Positions 25,745-27,005 of a stretch of 27,005 nucleotides of DNA are shown piece by piece. Position 1 is the stretch's first letter, and each line of letters starts with the position of its first letter. The notes under the pieces are model-generated. The model was not told where the DNA came from. It saw nothing but the letters and a program-made list of their open reading frames with translations, and ran no database searches. Made by a program: the position numbers and the translations under genes. Source of the stretch: Bacillota bacterium (lineage in GTDB: Bacteria; Bacillota; UBA4882; UBA8346); contig DNPQ01000074.1 in the NCBI GenBank assembly GCA_003501335.1, forward strand, positions 1 to 27,005, given 5' to 3'.

Positions 25745-25773
25745 GCTCGCCTTTCAAGAAAGGCGCGAGTTAG
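25745..25773. repeat. Hairpin with CGCCTTTC / GAAAGGCG arms
   Basis: GCTCGCCTTTC, AA, GAAAGGCGCGAG form a stem of about ten base pairs with a small bulge. The eight-base core arms are identical to those of the hairpin at 347-367 on the other flank. No T-run follows on either strand, so a terminator role is doubtful. Confidence 0.4.
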
Positions 25774-25870
25774 ATCAAATAGACATCTTGAGTCAACATC
25801 CCATTTTATGGAACCATAGCCTAATGACATTGGGGTCGGGGTGAGGTTAATGGGCATTCTTTATTCCCGA

Positions 25871-25916
25871 CTCAGCCGGTGAAAGCCGTGGGCAGAAAAA
25901 ACCGGCATTCATTAAA
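25871..25916 (+). repeat. Dispersed repeat, copy 2
   Basis: CTCAGCCGGTGAAAGCCGTG, then GGCAGAAAAAACCGGCATTC and ATT, resembles the minus strand of 26,917-26,963 over about 45 bases and copy 1 at 1,488-1,514 over about 27 bases. Copies 2 and 3 share CAGCCGGTG-AAGCCGTGG before the CGGCATTCATT core. Confidence 0.55.
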
Positions 25917-26104
25917 AAATAAAATGCAATCCTTAAAAACCCAAAATACCGTCTTGATCCTTCCCACGCCAATCGCGGGGGAAGGCCGGCAACTTCGAAT
26001 CCGCCCCAGGGATGAGGGCCTTCATCGATTAAACGCCAATTATTTTCTCCCCCCAACCCCTTCCCCCGCTTGCCTTTCCGCCCAAACTATCCTTTTTGAA
26101 GATA

Positions 26105-26138
26105 TTGCCAAAAATAGAAACTATGTTATAATCATAGT
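26105..26138 (+). promoter_or_regulatory. Orphan promoter-like sequence with palindrome
   Basis: TTGCCA (26,105-26,110) and TATAAT (26,127-26,132) are 16 bases apart, a good match to a sigma-A promoter. The -10 lies inside an inverted repeat, ACTATG ... CATAGT (26,120-26,138), which could be an operator. No gene follows on the plus strand, so it may be a relic or serve a small RNA. Confidence 0.4.
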
Positions 26139-26179
26139 AGATCAAATATCAATAAAAAGTATATTCAATCCTGAAAGAT

Positions 26180-26198
26180 AACCATGGGTACCATGGTT
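26180..26198. repeat. Palindrome AACCATGG-GTA-CCATGGTT
   Basis: Perfect eight-base arms around GTA, about 45 bases downstream of the orphan promoter-like sequence. It could be an operator or a short RNA hairpin. No adjacent gene. Confidence 0.4.
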
Positions 26199-26404
26199 CC
26201 ATTCTTTTGAATAACCCCCACCAACCCCACATCGCCCATAAACCTTTGCTTCGCTTGGCTCGGAGCTGTTGGGCAAATGATGGATGAGGAGAAGATGGCA
26301 AAACGCGAGAAGTCACACCGAACGACCTGATATCGGTTGATAAAATAAATAGAAGACCCAAAAAGACGCAAATTCTTTAGCGGCTCCTTCCTTTTTCCGT
26401 TACA

Positions 26405-26482
26405 AAACCCCTTCTCTTTCAAGCTCACATAATTTCTTTCCCCGGTTATCACATGATCCAGCAGTTCGATGCACAGTTTTAA
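26405..26482 (-). pseudogene. radC: RadC C-terminal fragment
   Basis: The minus-strand reading LKLCIELLDHVITGERNY followed by VSLKEKGF closely resembles the C-terminal end of RadC-type JAB-domain proteins (pattern LLDHxIxGxxxYxSxKEKG). Only about 26 residues remain. The upstream DNA does not continue RadC and the frame runs on past the usual end into unrelated codons. This is a truncated remnant, consistent with rearranged or island DNA. The family call is from memory of the motif. Confidence 0.55.
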
Positions 26483-26597
26483 AAGTTTGAAGTTTGAAAT
26501 TCAAACCCTTTTCGCCTTTCAATTTTTGTTAATGACACATTTTCAAACCTGTATGTTCTGGTTATAGCCAAAATTTTTTTGAGGTCTCTTTTCCCTT

Positions 26598-26867
26598 TTA
26601 CTTCATATCCATCACTTCCAGCATCAGCAACAGGCCGAACTTAACACCATATTCAAAGGAAGCGTATGCTTCCATCACACTTGCTTGGCAATCCAATTCC
26701 AAAATCTCTTCCAGCGTTTGATTATCCTCCGCCGACAGTTTGGTTTCCAATATTTTCATAAGGTCGAATTTTTTCTGGTTTACGGAGTGGTATTCCGGAT
26801 TTTGGGGGACGATTTGTTCCAACGGGTATAGGCGGCCGTATTATAATTCTTCCAAAAGGGGTTTCAT
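26598..26867 (-). pseudogene. DUF6809-type gene interrupted by one stop codon
   Basis: From ATG 26,867 (AAGG eight bases upstream) the frame reads MKPLLEEL, then TAA at 26,841-26,843, then YGRLYPLEQIVPQNPEYHSV and onward to KFGLLLMLEVMDMK and a TAA at 26,598. Without the internal TAA it is an 89-residue protein of the DUF6809 pattern: MxxLLExLYYGxxxPxEQxVP at the start and FxYGxxxGxxLMxEV at the end. In family members the stop position is usually Tyr, so TAT or TAC to TAA would explain it. The rest of the frame is clean, so the lesion is recent, or the codon is read through. A TTG at 26,822 could give a shorter product but has no ribosome site. Function of the family is unknown; it is common in mobile regions. 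Confidence 0.7.
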
Positions 26868-26887
26868 GAGATACGCCTTCTTTCAAG

Positions 26888-27004
26888 TTATCTTTCAATC
26901 ATAATGTTATTGGGGATAAATGAATGCCGATTTTTCTTGTCCACGGCTTCCACCGGCTGGGTAACTTTCTGAGCGGCCAGAAAGATGTCATATGGTTTGT
27001 CAAG
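26888..27004 (-). CDS. C-terminal part of unidentified protein (off edge)
   Basis: An open frame enters from the right edge and ends at TAA 26,888-26,890 after 38 codons. It reads LDKPYDIFLAAQKVTQPVEA and then VDKKNRHSFIPNNIMIER. I do not recognise the family. It ends 20 bases before the start of the broken DUF6809-type gene and in the same direction, so the two were probably one operon. Its DNA contains copy 3 of the dispersed repeat (26,917-26,963), whose KNRHS frame is also visible in the other copies, which suggests those copies are remnants of related genes. Confidence 0.45.
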   Translation of the reverse strand, partial: LDKPYDIFLAAQKVTQPVEAVDKKNRHSFIPNNIMIER

Positions 27005-27005
27005 A

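Larger units (their letters stand above)
25511..26404. other. Gene-free right flank
   Basis: I see no convincing gene. Open frames of up to 100 codons overlap low-complexity, C- and G-rich DNA (for example CCCCCCAACCCC near 26,051-26,062) and lack ribosome sites. The stretch contains a hairpin with CGCCTTTC and GAAAGGCG arms (25,750-25,767), a dispersed-repeat copy (25,871-25,916), an isolated promoter-like sequence (26,105-26,132) and a palindrome (26,180-26,198). It looks like decayed mobile or genomic-island DNA. Confidence 0.55.

Noticed and set aside
25639..25771. Riboswitch or tRNA
   Set aside because: The G-rich stretch looks structured, but I cannot match it to cobalamin, c-di-GMP, THF or other classes or to tRNA T-loop and anticodon features. 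No gene follows it.
25847..26361. Open frames of 69-100 codons in the right flank
   Set aside because: Low-complexity C/G-rich DNA, overlapping each other on both strands, without ribosome sites.

Overview
The window is dominated by one long minus-strand gene cluster (about 1,859 to 25,296, read right to left). It looks like a biosynthetic and export operon for a ribosomally made, post-translationally modified peptide (RiPP) that may be joined to a polyketide-derived acyl group. Low GC, strong GGAGG ribosome binding sites and frequent TTG starts suggest a Firmicute. A TolC-type outer-membrane protein with HlyD and ABC partners implies an outer membrane, so I infer a diderm Firmicute (for example Negativicutes, Halanaerobiia or Limnochordia-like). 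The exact taxon cannot be read from the window.

The left flank (1-1,858) holds a probable 5' piece of a group II intron running off the edge, a small Xre-type repressor on the plus strand with palindromes upstream, about 780 bases without a gene but with several repeats, an array of six 21-bp repeats, and a terminator hairpin that could close the operon. The right flank (25,297-27,005) holds the probable operon promoter and then degraded DNA: a RadC C-terminal scrap, a DUF6809-type gene broken by one stop codon, and the tail of an unidentified gene at the edge. A short dispersed repeat occurs on both flanks.

Operon order in the direction of transcription: fatty-acyl-AMP ligase with carrier domain and half a condensation-like domain; stand-alone acyltransferase; one KS-KR-ACP polyketide module lacking its own AT; BtrH-like cysteine acyltransferase/peptidase candidate; secreted double aspartic protease with PDZ; two paralogous B12-binding radical SAM RiPP enzymes; a SPASM protein whose radical SAM core is degenerate; a 54-residue precursor-peptide candidate; an intact radical SAM/SPASM enzyme; a metallopeptidase fused to a BtrH-like domain that has lost its Cys and His; a PCAT-type ABC transporter whose C39 peptidase Cys is missing; HlyD; TolC.

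Proposed logic (inference): the ligase activates an acid, the single module extends it by two carbons and reduces it to a beta-hydroxyacyl-carrier thioester, and the BtrH-like enzyme moves it to the peptide, as BtrH does from a carrier protein in butirosin biosynthesis. The radical SAM enzymes modify the peptide. The three-part exporter sends it across both membranes. Because the transporter's peptidase appears dead, leader removal may fall to the aspartic protease or the metallopeptidase. Three proteins carry intact folds with lost catalytic residues (PCAT, SPASM protein, BtrH fusion), the most unusual trait of this locus. No phosphopantetheinyl transferase, thioesterase, dedicated immunity gene or in-operon regulator is visible.
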